A DNA stretch of 64,000 nt. Origin: Candidatus Saccharimonadota bacterium (lineage in GTDB: Bacteria; Patescibacteriota; Saccharimonadia; Saccharimonadales; UBA4665). This document shows, in pieces, positions 1 through 8,228 of the stretch (the stretch's first letter is position 1; every line of letters starts with the position of its first letter). A model generated the notes under the pieces. That model searched no databases and was not told the origin of the DNA. It was given only the letters and a program-made list of their open reading frames with translations. The stretch is from the NCBI GenBank assembly GCA_014377525.1, contig JACMPL010000016.1, positions 26,138-90,137 on the forward strand. The letters run 5' to 3'. The position numbers and the translations under genes are program-made.

Positions 1-1030
1 ACAGTTCGTCGACTGCCAAGTAGCTCATCCAGCTGGCAAAACTTTCGTTAAGCCAGAGATCGGTCCACCATTGCATGGTGACCAGATTGCCAAACCATTG
101 GTGCGTAAGCTCGTGGGCAACGACGTTAGCAACGTATTGTTTGAGACTGAGAGAAGTATTTTTTGGATCGACAATTAGGGCTTGCTCGCGGAACGTGATA
201 AGTCCCCAATTTTCCATAGCGCCACTGGCGAAGTCCGGTAACGCGATGAAATCACATTTTTGCAGTGGGTATTGTATATCAAAGTATTCGTTATAAAACT
301 CTAAGCATTTGACCGCCACGTCGAGGGCAAACTGCGTGTGTTTCGTGTTATCTGGCGTAGCGTACGTTCTTACCACGACACCATGCTTTGTTGTCGCCTC
401 CAAATGCGTGAACTCACCGCAAGCAAAAGCAAGTAGATAGGTGGACATTCGCGGTGTCGTCTCAAACGTTGTCACTTGCTTCCCATTTTGAGTAGTCTGC
501 GCCATTATCGGCGTATTAGCTAACACGATTTGTTTGCCCTGTGTTATGAGTGTCAAATCGAAGCTAGCTTTAGCTTCCGGCTCGTCAATACAAGGAAACG
601 CTTCGCGGGCGTGATGACTCTCGAATTGGGTTGCGATGAGCTGTTTTTGCTGGCCGTCATGCTCAAAGAAACAGGGGTAAATCCCATTCATTGGCCGAGT
701 AATTTTACCGCCGAAAATAATATTTACCGAATATTCGCCCGGATAGAGCATTTCATCGGTATGCAAACGAACTTCATCGAAGCTCTTCTGCTTATTAATG
801 CGGGTTACTTCAATGACTTTGTCGCCTTTTTTGTCATGCTTGATTATCGTCGCGGCGGTAATGTTCAAATCTTTTTGATGGAAAGTTAAACGCTGCGAAG
901 GTCGGCCAGTTTTCTTGCCTTGAACCATGACAGTACCATTGAAGGTCATATCGTCCTGGTTAAGATCAAGTGCCAGGCCATAACGTGCAGGTTGGAATTG
1001 TTGAAATAAGCGAGTTACAGATTTAGTCAT
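1..1030 (-). CDS. pepN: M1-family aminopeptidase (aminopeptidase N type), partial
   Basis: The frame is open from an ATG at 1028-1030 to the window edge, giving the first 343 residues; the C-terminal part lies outside. Family hallmarks are present in order: the exopeptidase motif GAMEN at residues 270-274, the zinc site HELTH at 306-310 and the third zinc ligand Glu in NES at 328-330. M1 enzymes are zinc metallopeptidases that remove N-terminal residues from peptides. No signal peptide is visible, so a cytosolic role in peptide use is likely, which would suit a host-dependent organism. The start is supported by GGAGG 7 bases upstream. A TACACT box on the minus strand (plus positions 1055-1060) may be its -10. 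Family assignment is secure; substrate preference is not visible. Confidence 0.95.
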   Translation of the reverse strand, partial: MTKSVTRLFQQFQPARYGLALDLNQDDMTFNGTVMVQGKKTGRPSQRLTFHQKDLNITAATIIKHDKKGDKVIEVTRINKQKSFDEVRLHTDEMLYPGEYSVNIIFGGKITRPMNGIYPCFFEHDGQQKQLIATQFESHHAREAFPCIDEPEAKASFDLTLITQGKQIVLANTPIMAQTTQNGKQVTTFETTPRMSTYLLAFACGEFTHLEATTKHGVVVRTYATPDNTKHTQFALDVAVKCLEFYNEYFDIQYPLQKCDFIALPDFASGAMENWGLITFREQALIVDPKNTSLSLKQYVANVVAHELTHQWFGNLVTMQWWTDLWLNESFASWMSYLAVDEL

Positions 1031-1290
1031 TAAAGCCTCCAATTCAATGTAACTAGTGTAGCAGGCTACGAATTTGAAGACGACCCCAATTTGTCCTTAA
1101 TCAGCAATGTGTAGGACATTGTATTTGACGTAGTACATTATTACTAAGTCTCTTGTTTAATTACATTGGGCACTGTTAAGTGCACTAACGTAAATATCAA
1201 GCCAACAAAGGACCTTCGCGGTCTGAAGTAGAAAGTACAATTCATAATTCCCTTTATAGCCCCTGGCGTCTTAGTCTTGCTGTTGCCGCT

Positions 1291-1848
1291 TTGGCGATTA
1301 GTGCTGGTGCTGTAACTGGTGTTACAAACAGTTCGGAATTTTCAAATGTCAGTAACATCACAGCAAGCAGTATTGCCGCAATTGGCAGCGCACTTGTAAA
1401 TAGTTCGTCGAAAAAAGCGCACGAAAGTGCTAGATATGAAATATCGGTGTACGCCAAGAAACATAACACGCTCATTTTGCCAAGCAGGCGGACTCAACTA
1501 TTAATAGTAGATGGTGATTTAACGGAAGAACAAATAGCCGATGAAACTGCTGTGGTGCAGCCAAAGATTAATAGTCTCAAATTTAGTCTTCCTCTGACAG
1601 TAAGTGGATTTTATGGCTCAAGTGCGTATTTGGAGAGTCAGACGTTAAATGGAACTGAATCGACCATCATGATTGGTGTAACGTTACCAGCCATTGGAGG
1701 TGCCGCCCTATTTTCAAATAAGAACAAATTATATGTTGCTGGTATGGCTTATGAAATCAAATGTATAATATCAAAAACCGGTTGCCAGCAATCACCATTT
1801 TACTGCAGGAGAACAATTCAAATTGACTTTTTGACGTTAAGAAAGTAA
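1291..1848 (+). CDS. Unknown protein with N-terminal hydrophobic segment; start uncertain
   Basis: I do not recognise a family. The frame is open from 1189, but the only usual start codon near its beginning is a TTG at 1291, which falls inside a hydrophobic stretch (about 1264-1320: LSLAVAALAISAGAV). That stretch looks like a signal peptide or membrane anchor, so the true N-terminus is probably upstream with a non-canonical or mutated start. The rest (about 170 residues) has no motif I can name; two cysteines lie near the C-terminus. A good intrinsic terminator follows the stop, which argues for a real transcription unit. A broken relative may sit at 58429-58640. It could be an intact secreted protein or a gene that has lost its start. 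Confidence 0.5.
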   Translation: MAISAGAVTGVTNSSEFSNVSNITASSIAAIGSALVNSSSKKAHESARYEISVYAKKHNTLILPSRRTQLLIVDGDLTEEQIADETAVVQPKINSLKFSLPLTVSGFYGSSAYLESQTLNGTESTIMIGVTLPAIGGAALFSNKNKLYVAGMAYEIKCIISKTGCQQSPFYCRRTIQIDFLTLRK

Positions 1849-1862
1849 TATTGGAATGATCG

Positions 1863-1888
1863 TCCGGCCCAAATTGGTCGGATTTTTT
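1863..1888 (+). terminator. Intrinsic terminator after the unknown 185-codon ORF
   Basis: TCCGGCC (1863-1869) pairs with GGTCGGA (1876-1882) through seven pairs including one G-U, with a 6-base loop, followed by six T. It lies 14 bases after the preceding stop and inside the upstream open extension of the nusA frame, which helps exclude a nusA start at 1856. Confidence 0.8.
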
Positions 1889-1936
1889 CATAAAAACCCA
1901 CCAAAACTTTCAGGTTATCAGATAAAGGAGATAAAA

Positions 1937-3100
1937 ATGGATATGGATTTTAAACAACTAGGTGTTGCTATTAAAGCAATAGCCGAAGAGAAGAACTTGC
2001 CCGAAGAAACAGTGCAAGAAGTTGTCGAGCAGGCATTGGCAGCCGCTTACCGCCGCGACTACGGCGACCGCGAACAAGAAATTCGCGTTACGATGAACTT
2101 AAATACTGGTGAAGTCGATGCCTACGTCACCAAAGAAGTCGTCGAGCGAATCGGCGATGAAGCTTACGAGATATCGTTGGTTGAGGCTGGCGTTATGAAA
2201 AAGAACGCAGCTATCGGTGATATGATCGAAATTCACGAGCAGGTTCAGACCTTTGGCCGGGTCGCGGCCCAGACTGCCAAGCAAGTTATTTTGCAGCGTC
2301 TCCGCGAAGCAGAGCGCGAAATCGTGATGAATGAGTACGAAGATAAAATCGGTACGGTAATCAATGCGACTGTGGCTCGTGTCGAAGGTAACATAACCCG
2401 CATTGACCTCGGTAAAGCACAGGGAATTATGCCCCGCAGCGAACAAATCCAGGGCGAACGTTACTACCCGGGCCAACGCCTGAAAGTGTATCTAAAAGAT
2501 GTTGAACGCGGTTTCAGAGGCCCACAACTGGTTGTCTCCCGTGGTAATAAAGAATTTATCGAATGGTTATTCCGTGGCGAAGTCCCCGAAATGGAGAGCG
2601 GCTCCGTAGAAATCAAGGGCATAGCCCGCGAAGCTGGTGTTCGTAGTAAAATTGCAGTCGCTAGTAATGTTCCTGGTGTCGATCCCGTCGGTACGTTTGT
2701 CGGTGGCCACGGCACCCGCGTCAACGCCGTTGTCAGCGAAGTTGGCGAACAGGAGAAAATTGACATTATCGTGTGGGCTGAAACTCCCGTCGAGTATATT
2801 ACTCAGGCGCTCAGCCCTACCAAAGTCACGCGCGTCATATTAGACGAAGCTAATAAAAAAGCTCGTGTCATTGTACCGGAAGATCAGCTCAGTATTGCCA
2901 TCGGAAAAAGTGGCCAGAATGTGCGATTAGCTAGTAAGCTGACTGGCTACGAGCTCGATATAGAGGCAGAACGTCCCGATGTCGCTGGCAGCAGTAACGG
3001 CGAAATTGAAATCTCTGAGCTTCCGAAGCAACCGAAGCTCAAGAAAAAGAGTGATCTCGAGAACAGCCTGCTCGACGCCATCGAAGAACTTGGCGAATAG
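1937..3100 (+). CDS. nusA: Transcription termination/antitermination factor NusA
   Basis: NusA binds RNA polymerase and nascent RNA and modulates pausing, intrinsic termination and antitermination. The 387-residue product shows the N-terminal polymerase-binding region, an S1 domain (around residues 135-200, with GTVINATVARVEGN) and two KH-type modules ending in the IAIGKSGQNVRLAS motif. The acidic C-terminal repeats of some NusA proteins are missing, as is usual outside proteobacteria. I chose the ATG at 1937 because AAGGAGAT precedes it; the frame is open further upstream but passes through a terminator. In many bacteria nusA sits between rimP and infB; here it stands alone. No clear promoter is seen between the terminator and the gene. 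Confidence 0.97.
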   Translation: MDMDFKQLGVAIKAIAEEKNLPEETVQEVVEQALAAAYRRDYGDREQEIRVTMNLNTGEVDAYVTKEVVERIGDEAYEISLVEAGVMKKNAAIGDMIEIHEQVQTFGRVAAQTAKQVILQRLREAEREIVMNEYEDKIGTVINATVARVEGNITRIDLGKAQGIMPRSEQIQGERYYPGQRLKVYLKDVERGFRGPQLVVSRGNKEFIEWLFRGEVPEMESGSVEIKGIAREAGVRSKIAVASNVPGVDPVGTFVGGHGTRVNAVVSEVGEQEKIDIIVWAETPVEYITQALSPTKVTRVILDEANKKARVIVPEDQLSIAIGKSGQNVRLASKLTGYELDIEAERPDVAGSSNGEIEISELPKQPKLKKKSDLENSLLDAIEELGE

Positions 3101-3175
3101 TAACGGTAATAATCATCGTAGATAGTGGCTGTAGTGAATTAGTCACCACAAATTCTAATGTGATATAAATAACAA

Positions 3176-3213
3176 TTGGCACTCTTGACGTGAGAGTGCC
3201 AATTTACTATGAT
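3176..3213 (+). promoter_or_regulatory. CIRCE operator (HrcA site) with embedded sigma-70 promoter for clpC
   Basis: TTGGCACTC (3176-3184) and GAGTGCCAA (3194-3202) form perfect 9-base inverted arms around a 9-base spacer, the exact architecture of CIRCE (consensus TTAGCACTC-N9-GAGTGCTAA). The spacer begins with TTGACG (3185-3190), a good -35 box; 17 bases later comes TATGAT (3208-3213) as -10. Repressor binding would therefore cover the -35 directly. Predicted transcription start is near 3220, about 80 bases before clpC. Confidence 0.93.
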
Positions 3214-3299
3214 GTATATATCAGCCGAATCCATACTTCCGCGGTTATAAAAAGAGAAAAACTCACAGCTAGCACTTAGCGAAAGGTGGTATAAATTTT

Positions 3300-5774
3300 A
3301 TGATGCCAAATTCACCAGATTTCCAAGAATTCCTCAATCATTTGACGAATAATGCGCTGCAAAGCCTTAAGCACGCCGATGCGATTGCCCGCAGCTTCGG
3401 TAGTGCCTATGTCGGTACCGAACATTTACTTCTGGGAGTACTTGCCCAAGACGGCAGCATGGGTAACAAAATGCTGGAAGGCGCTGGCGTAACGCTTGAT
3501 CGCGCTCGATTAGCGCTTAACATGACGCCCAAGACGCTCGTGATCAACATGGGGGCTAAAGGTCTCAGTGAAACTGCTAAACTCACACTCAAGATGGCAT
3601 ATGACGTTGCCCAAGATTATAGCCAAGAATTTTGTGGTACCGAGCACATCCTGTTTAGCATTCTTAGTCAAAAGAATGCTCGGGCTACTATACTACTCCG
3701 CGATATGAATATTGATCTCGACAACTTAATGAATGAACTCGAGCAGTTCTTAAACCGCCAGCAGTATGACGATGACAGTGTCACCGGCACATCGCGCCGC
3801 GGTAAGAAGACCAAGAAGACAGCGCTTGATCATTACGGTACCGACCTCACGCTGCAAGCGCAGCAAAATAAGCTTGACCCCGTTGTTGGCCGCGATAACC
3901 AGATTCGTCGGCTAATTACTATTCTTAATCGTCGCACTAAAAATAACCCGGTGTTAATTGGTGAGCCAGGTGTTGGTAAAACGGCTATTGTCGAAGGTTT
4001 GGCCCAGCGCATTATTAGCGAAGACGTACCGGATAGCTTGATCGATAAGAAAATTGTCATGCTTGATCTCGCGGGAATGATTGCCGGCACAAAATACCGC
4101 GGCGAGTTTGAAGAGCGGCTCAAGAAAGTGATGAATGAACTAGAAAAAGATACCAAGACGATCGTATTTATCGACGAACTGCATCTAATTGTAGGAGCCG
4201 GTGCTGCCGAAGGTGCAATGGACGCCGGCAATATTCTCAAGCCGGCCCTTGCCCGTGGCAAAATTCAAGTGATCGGCGCAACTACAACTGCCGAATATTC
4301 CAAGCACATCGAAAAAGATGCTGCTCTGGAACGACGTTTCCAACCGATCCAGGTTCCCGAAACTACTCCGGCCGAAACGCTGGCCATCCTAAAAGGGCTT
4401 CGTAAGCACTACGAAGCCTTCCACGGTGTAAAAATTAGCGACGAGGTGTTAGAAGACGCAGTTTTGTTAGCTAAACGCTACGTGAATGATCGGTTTATGC
4501 CGGATAAAGCTATTGACCTGATCGATGAATCGGCCGCTCATTTGCGGGTTGATAAAGGCAAGACAAGTCCTGAACTACGACGTTTACAAAAAGAGGCGAA
4601 GTTGCTTAAGAACCGTACCGAAGAAGCGGTTGATAGCGAAGATTACAAACTAGCTGCTCAATATAAAACGCGGGCCAGTCAAATATCTGAGGAAATTGCT
4701 AAACTCACTAAATCAAGCAAGGCCGACAAACGTTTGGTACTTACTAGCGAAGATTTAGCCGATGTTGTGTCGCGGATGACCGGCGTACCGGTTAAAAAAG
4801 TTATACGTTCTGAAGCTAAGTTCTTATTGTCGCTCGAAAAAAATCTTGGCAAGCATGTAATTGGTCAACACGAAGCTGTCGAAGCGGTATCTAAGGCTGT
4901 TCGCCGAAACCGCAGTGGTATCGGCAGTGAGAAACGGCCGATTGGTTCGTTTATATTCCTCGGTCCTACCGGAGTTGGTAAAACCGAATTAGCTCGAGTC
5001 CTAGCTCGTGAGTTCTTCGGTGATGAAAACAATCTCATTAAAATTGATATGAGTGAATTCGGCGAACATCATAACGTCTCACGTTTAGTCGGAGCGCCAG
5101 CTGGCTACGTAGGTTACGACGAAGGAGGTCAATTAACTGACAAAATCCGCCGCCAGCCGTACAGCCTGGTTCTTTTTGATGAGATCGAAAAGGCTCATCC
5201 AGACGTCTTTAACATGATGTTACAGATATTTGAAGATGGCTATTTGACCGATGCCAAAGGTCGCAAAATTGACTTTACTAATACTATTGTCATCATGACC
5301 AGTAACATCGGTGCCGATAAACTACAGAAAGAAGCTAACTTTGGATTCCGGGCAGTCAACAGCGGTGATATGAAGGATCTCGATGCATTGCATGAGGCTA
5401 ATCGTGGGCAGGTGCTTAATGAACTCAAGAAGTTAATGCGCCCCGAACTATTAAATCGAATCGATAAAACCATAGTTTTCCGAGCGTTAACGCAGAAGGA
5501 TATCTTTAAGATAATTGATCTACAGATCGAGGAATTAAAGGCGCGTTTGCAGCGAAAAGGCCTGAGCGTTCAGCTGACAACGGCGGCTAAGCAGTATCTA
5601 TTAGATAATGGTTACGATGCTAAGAACGGGGTCAGACCATTACGCCGACTCATACAAGATACTATCGAGGATCAAATGGCGCTTAATGTGCTTGACGACA
5701 AGTATAGTAAGGGTGATATTATTCAGGTAGCAGCTAAAAACAGCCAGCTTACTTATGCAACAACAAACGAATAA
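3300..5774 (+). CDS. clpC: ATP-dependent Clp protease ATPase subunit ClpC
   Basis: Hsp100 unfoldase that feeds substrates to ClpP. At 824 residues it has the full ClpC layout: a double Clp N-domain (residues 1-150), AAA+ domain 1 with Walker A GEPGVGKT near 221-228, a UVR/M-domain coiled coil near 415-460, and AAA+ domain 2 with GPTGVGKT near 556-563. A Gly-Phe loop (NFGFR, near 683) sits where ClpC carries its ClpP-docking tripeptide. Two adjacent ATGs (3300, 3303) follow AAAGGTGG; either could be used. Transcription starts at a CIRCE-overlapping promoter, so HrcA repression is expected. The stop overlaps the next ORF by 20 bases. The partner clpP, 16 kb away, carries the same operator. Confidence 0.97.
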   Translation: MMPNSPDFQEFLNHLTNNALQSLKHADAIARSFGSAYVGTEHLLLGVLAQDGSMGNKMLEGAGVTLDRARLALNMTPKTLVINMGAKGLSETAKLTLKMAYDVAQDYSQEFCGTEHILFSILSQKNARATILLRDMNIDLDNLMNELEQFLNRQQYDDDSVTGTSRRGKKTKKTALDHYGTDLTLQAQQNKLDPVVGRDNQIRRLITILNRRTKNNPVLIGEPGVGKTAIVEGLAQRIISEDVPDSLIDKKIVMLDLAGMIAGTKYRGEFEERLKKVMNELEKDTKTIVFIDELHLIVGAGAAEGAMDAGNILKPALARGKIQVIGATTTAEYSKHIEKDAALERRFQPIQVPETTPAETLAILKGLRKHYEAFHGVKISDEVLEDAVLLAKRYVNDRFMPDKAIDLIDESAAHLRVDKGKTSPELRRLQKEAKLLKNRTEEAVDSEDYKLAAQYKTRASQISEEIAKLTKSSKADKRLVLTSEDLADVVSRMTGVPVKKVIRSEAKFLLSLEKNLGKHVIGQHEAVEAVSKAVRRNRSGIGSEKRPIGSFIFLGPTGVGKTELARVLAREFFGDENNLIKIDMSEFGEHHNVSRLVGAPAGYVGYDEGGQLTDKIRRQPYSLVLFDEIEKAHPDVFNMMLQIFEDGYLTDAKGRKIDFTNTIVIMTSNIGADKLQKEANFGFRAVNSGDMKDLDALHEANRGQVLNELKKLMRPELLNRIDKTIVFRALTQKDIFKIIDLQIEELKARLQRKGLSVQLTTAAKQYLLDNGYDAKNGVRPLRRLIQDTIEDQMALNVLDDKYSKGDIIQVAAKNSQLTYATTNE

Positions 5775-6810
5775 AACTTCTCGAACTATAGAAATAACAA
5801 CGAGCTTAAACGGCCGGTTTAGACTGCTCGACCAACGCGGCGCTAGCATGCTTGCGACGTTGATTACCTTGAGCGTACTACTCGTTATTGTTGGATTTGG
5901 AGCAGTTAATCGACAGGATATTTTTGACTACATCAAGCTGCGCGGCTATACACCGCCAGCAGAAGTCTCGGCGCTAGCTTCCGAAACGACGATGAACAGT
6001 TATGGTCGTAAGATTTTTTATGTCAACGCTCCGGCTATCGATAGTAAATCAATCTTCAAAACAAGTTGTCCAAATAACGGTGGTGAGCAAAGTATCGTAC
6101 TTGGCTGTTACCACGGCAACCAAAGCGGTATATTCTTATTGAACGTGACCGATCCGCGGCTCGGCGGGGTAGCAGAGGTTACTGCAGCTCATGAGATGCT
6201 TCACGGTGCCTATGACCGGCTAAGTTCTTCCGAAAAAACAACAATCAACGCGATGGTGCAGTCATATTACGACACCGGCCTCAAAGATAAGCGTATCAAA
6301 GATACTGTCGATGGTTATCGCAAAAGTGAGCCGAAAGATGTCGTAAATGAAATGCACTCGATTTTCGGCACTGAGGTGAGCGATCTGCCAGCACCGTTGG
6401 AGGCGTACTACACACGCTACTTTACGAACCGTAAAGCGGTCGTTGCCTTTGCCGATAAATATCAGTCAGAATTCAGTACTAGGCAATCGGCTGTCGAGAA
6501 ATACGACGCCCAATTAGCCACCTTAAAAACCAGTATTTCCGCGCAGGAAGCGACACTTCAGTCTCGCCAAGCAGCGATCGGCCAAAGTCAGTCAGGCCTC
6601 CAGGAGATGCGCTCGGCTGGACAGGTTGAGGCTTATAACGCTGGAGTAGCCGGTTTTAATGCTCAAGTTGCTCAATACAATGGAGACGTTGCTACGCTCA
6701 AGTCTACGATTACAAAATACAATACTATTGTTTCAGCTCGTAACGCCGTTGCTGTCGAAGAATCTGAGCTAGCAAGTGCCCTTAATACGAATGTTGAGAC
6801 AATTAAGTAA
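5755..6810 (+). CDS. Membrane-anchored putative metalloprotease (HExxH) with C-terminal coiled coil
   Basis: No named family is recognised with confidence. The 351-residue product has a basic N-terminus, one transmembrane segment (about residues 32-50), an extracytoplasmic region with two cysteines (105 and 118), then AAHEMLH (HExxH at 146-150), the zinc-metalloprotease signature, and a long Ala/Gln/Ser-rich coiled coil from about 235 to 345. A possible third ligand is a Glu in the NEMHSIFGTE segment near 205-213. It overlaps clpC by 20 bases, suggesting co-transcription from the CIRCE promoter, though no Shine-Dalgarno sequence precedes ATG 5755; a start at the in-frame ATG 5848 would clip the anchor. 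A role in envelope protein quality control is inferred only from context. Confidence 0.75.
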   Translation: MQQQTNKTSRTIEITTSLNGRFRLLDQRGASMLATLITLSVLLVIVGFGAVNRQDIFDYIKLRGYTPPAEVSALASETTMNSYGRKIFYVNAPAIDSKSIFKTSCPNNGGEQSIVLGCYHGNQSGIFLLNVTDPRLGGVAEVTAAHEMLHGAYDRLSSSEKTTINAMVQSYYDTGLKDKRIKDTVDGYRKSEPKDVVNEMHSIFGTEVSDLPAPLEAYYTRYFTNRKAVVAFADKYQSEFSTRQSAVEKYDAQLATLKTSISAQEATLQSRQAAIGQSQSGLQEMRSAGQVEAYNAGVAGFNAQVAQYNGDVATLKSTITKYNTIVSARNAVAVEESELASALNTNVETIK

Positions 6811-6845
6811 TATTTGAGACCATTCAAGGCTTAGTTAATAACCGG

Positions 6846-6855
6846 ATGGTACACT
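6846..6855 (+). promoter_or_regulatory. Extended -10 promoter for radA
   Basis: The sequence GATGGTACACT carries a TGn extension directly before TACACT (6850-6855), 19 bases before the GTG start. No convincing -35 is seen. Confidence 0.45.
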
Positions 6856-6873
6856 AGAGAAAAGGGAGTACGC

Positions 6874-8223
6874 GTGGCCAAAAAACCAGCAAGTCGATTT
6901 GTGTGTAGTAATTGTGGAGCAATGAGCTCTAGCTGGAGCGGACGCTGCTCACAGTGCGGCGAATGGAACACTCTGCAAGAGCAATTGACGCAGAGCGCCA
7001 TGACTACCGCAGTTAGTGGTGGAACTATTTTACAGCCGCAATCGGTAACAGACTCGGTTTCGGCTGATCGGCCACGGCTGATGACCGGTATCTTGGACGT
7101 CGATAACGTGTTAGGCGGCGGCATCGTAAGCGGTAGTGTCAACCTGATAGCCGGGCAACCGGGGATTGGCAAGAGTACACTTTTACTGCAACTGGCGTAC
7201 GCCGTAGCGGCTAATGTACCAGTATTATATGTCAGCGGAGAAGAGTCAGCCTATCAGATTGGACTGCGAGCTGAACGGCTTGGTACGATGCGTCCGGAAT
7301 TACAGCTGGCAACTAGTAGCTCGGCCGACGATATCGCCGCAACAATCGCCAGCGGCATCTATAAATTAGTGATCGTTGATTCTATTCAGACAATCAGCGC
7401 TAATGCTATTGCGTCGGCTGCTGGAACCGTTTCTCAGATTACTAACAGTACGCAGCTAATTACACTAGCCGCTAAACAAACTGACACGGCTGTGATCCTG
7501 GTCGGCCATGTTACCAAGGAGGGTGCTATAGCCGGGCCAAAAGTTCTGGAGCATGTCGTTGACGTCGTATTGCAGCTCGAGGGTGACCGTTACGGTGGCT
7601 TTAAGATTCTGCGGGCTATCAAAAACCGATTCGGCTCGACCAACGAAGCTGGTATTTTTGAAATGGTGGAGCTCGGACTGCAACCAGTCAAAAATCCCTC
7701 GGCTGCCCTATTAGCTGAGCGGCAGGTCAGTGACGGATCCGTCGTGCTAGCGACTCTCGAAGGTACTCGCCCGTTACTAGTAGAAGTCCAAGCGCTAGTT
7801 AATAAAACGAGTTACGGTTACCCAAAGCGAGCAGCCAGTGGCTACGATTTAAACCGGCTCAATCTATTAATCGCGATGCTTGAGCGACGAACAAAGTTGA
7901 ATTTAGCCGAGCAGGATATTTACATAAATATTGTAGGCGGTATGCAGATTCGTGAGCCGGCAGCGGATCTAGCAATTTGTCTAGCAATTGGTTCGGCGGC
8001 AAAAGGCCTACAACTCAAACAGAATGCGGTCGTTTTTGGTGAAGTCGGCCTGTCCGGAGAGGTTCGCCACGTACCATATACTGACAAAAGATTATCAGAG
8101 GCTAAGAAACTTGGCTTTGACGGAGCAATCGGTCCAGTTCAGAAGTCTGGCAAGGCGCCAGCGGACTTGTACGGCGTCAAAGATGTTCGGACAGCGCTCA
8201 ATCAATTCTTAGAAAAAGATTAA
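6874..8223 (+). CDS. radA: DNA repair protein RadA
   Basis: RadA is a RecA-related ATPase that drives branch migration during recombinational repair. The 449-residue product carries the N-terminal C4 zinc finger (Cys 11, 14, 25, 28), Walker A GQPGIGKS near 94-101, the RadA-specific KNRFGSTNE motif near 250-258 and a C-terminal Lon-protease-like domain. Start is GTG, 8 bases after AAAGGGAG. It is notable that this protein keeps its zinc cysteines while the RNA polymerase and several ribosomal proteins of the window do not. It converges with the penicillin-binding protein gene with only 5 bases between stops. Confidence 0.97.
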   Translation: MAKKPASRFVCSNCGAMSSSWSGRCSQCGEWNTLQEQLTQSAMTTAVSGGTILQPQSVTDSVSADRPRLMTGILDVDNVLGGGIVSGSVNLIAGQPGIGKSTLLLQLAYAVAANVPVLYVSGEESAYQIGLRAERLGTMRPELQLATSSSADDIAATIASGIYKLVIVDSIQTISANAIASAAGTVSQITNSTQLITLAAKQTDTAVILVGHVTKEGAIAGPKVLEHVVDVVLQLEGDRYGGFKILRAIKNRFGSTNEAGIFEMVELGLQPVKNPSAALLAERQVSDGSVVLATLEGTRPLLVEVQALVNKTSYGYPKRAASGYDLNRLNLLIAMLERRTKLNLAEQDIYINIVGGMQIREPAADLAICLAIGSAAKGLQLKQNAVVFGEVGLSGEVRHVPYTDKRLSEAKKLGFDGAIGPVQKSGKAPADLYGVKDVRTALNQFLEKD

Positions 8224-8228
8224 AGGCG

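Noticed and set aside
1856..1936. Upstream extension of nusA to 1856
   Set aside because: The stretch contains an intrinsic terminator for the preceding gene, while a good Shine-Dalgarno sequence and the family N-terminus point to ATG 1937.
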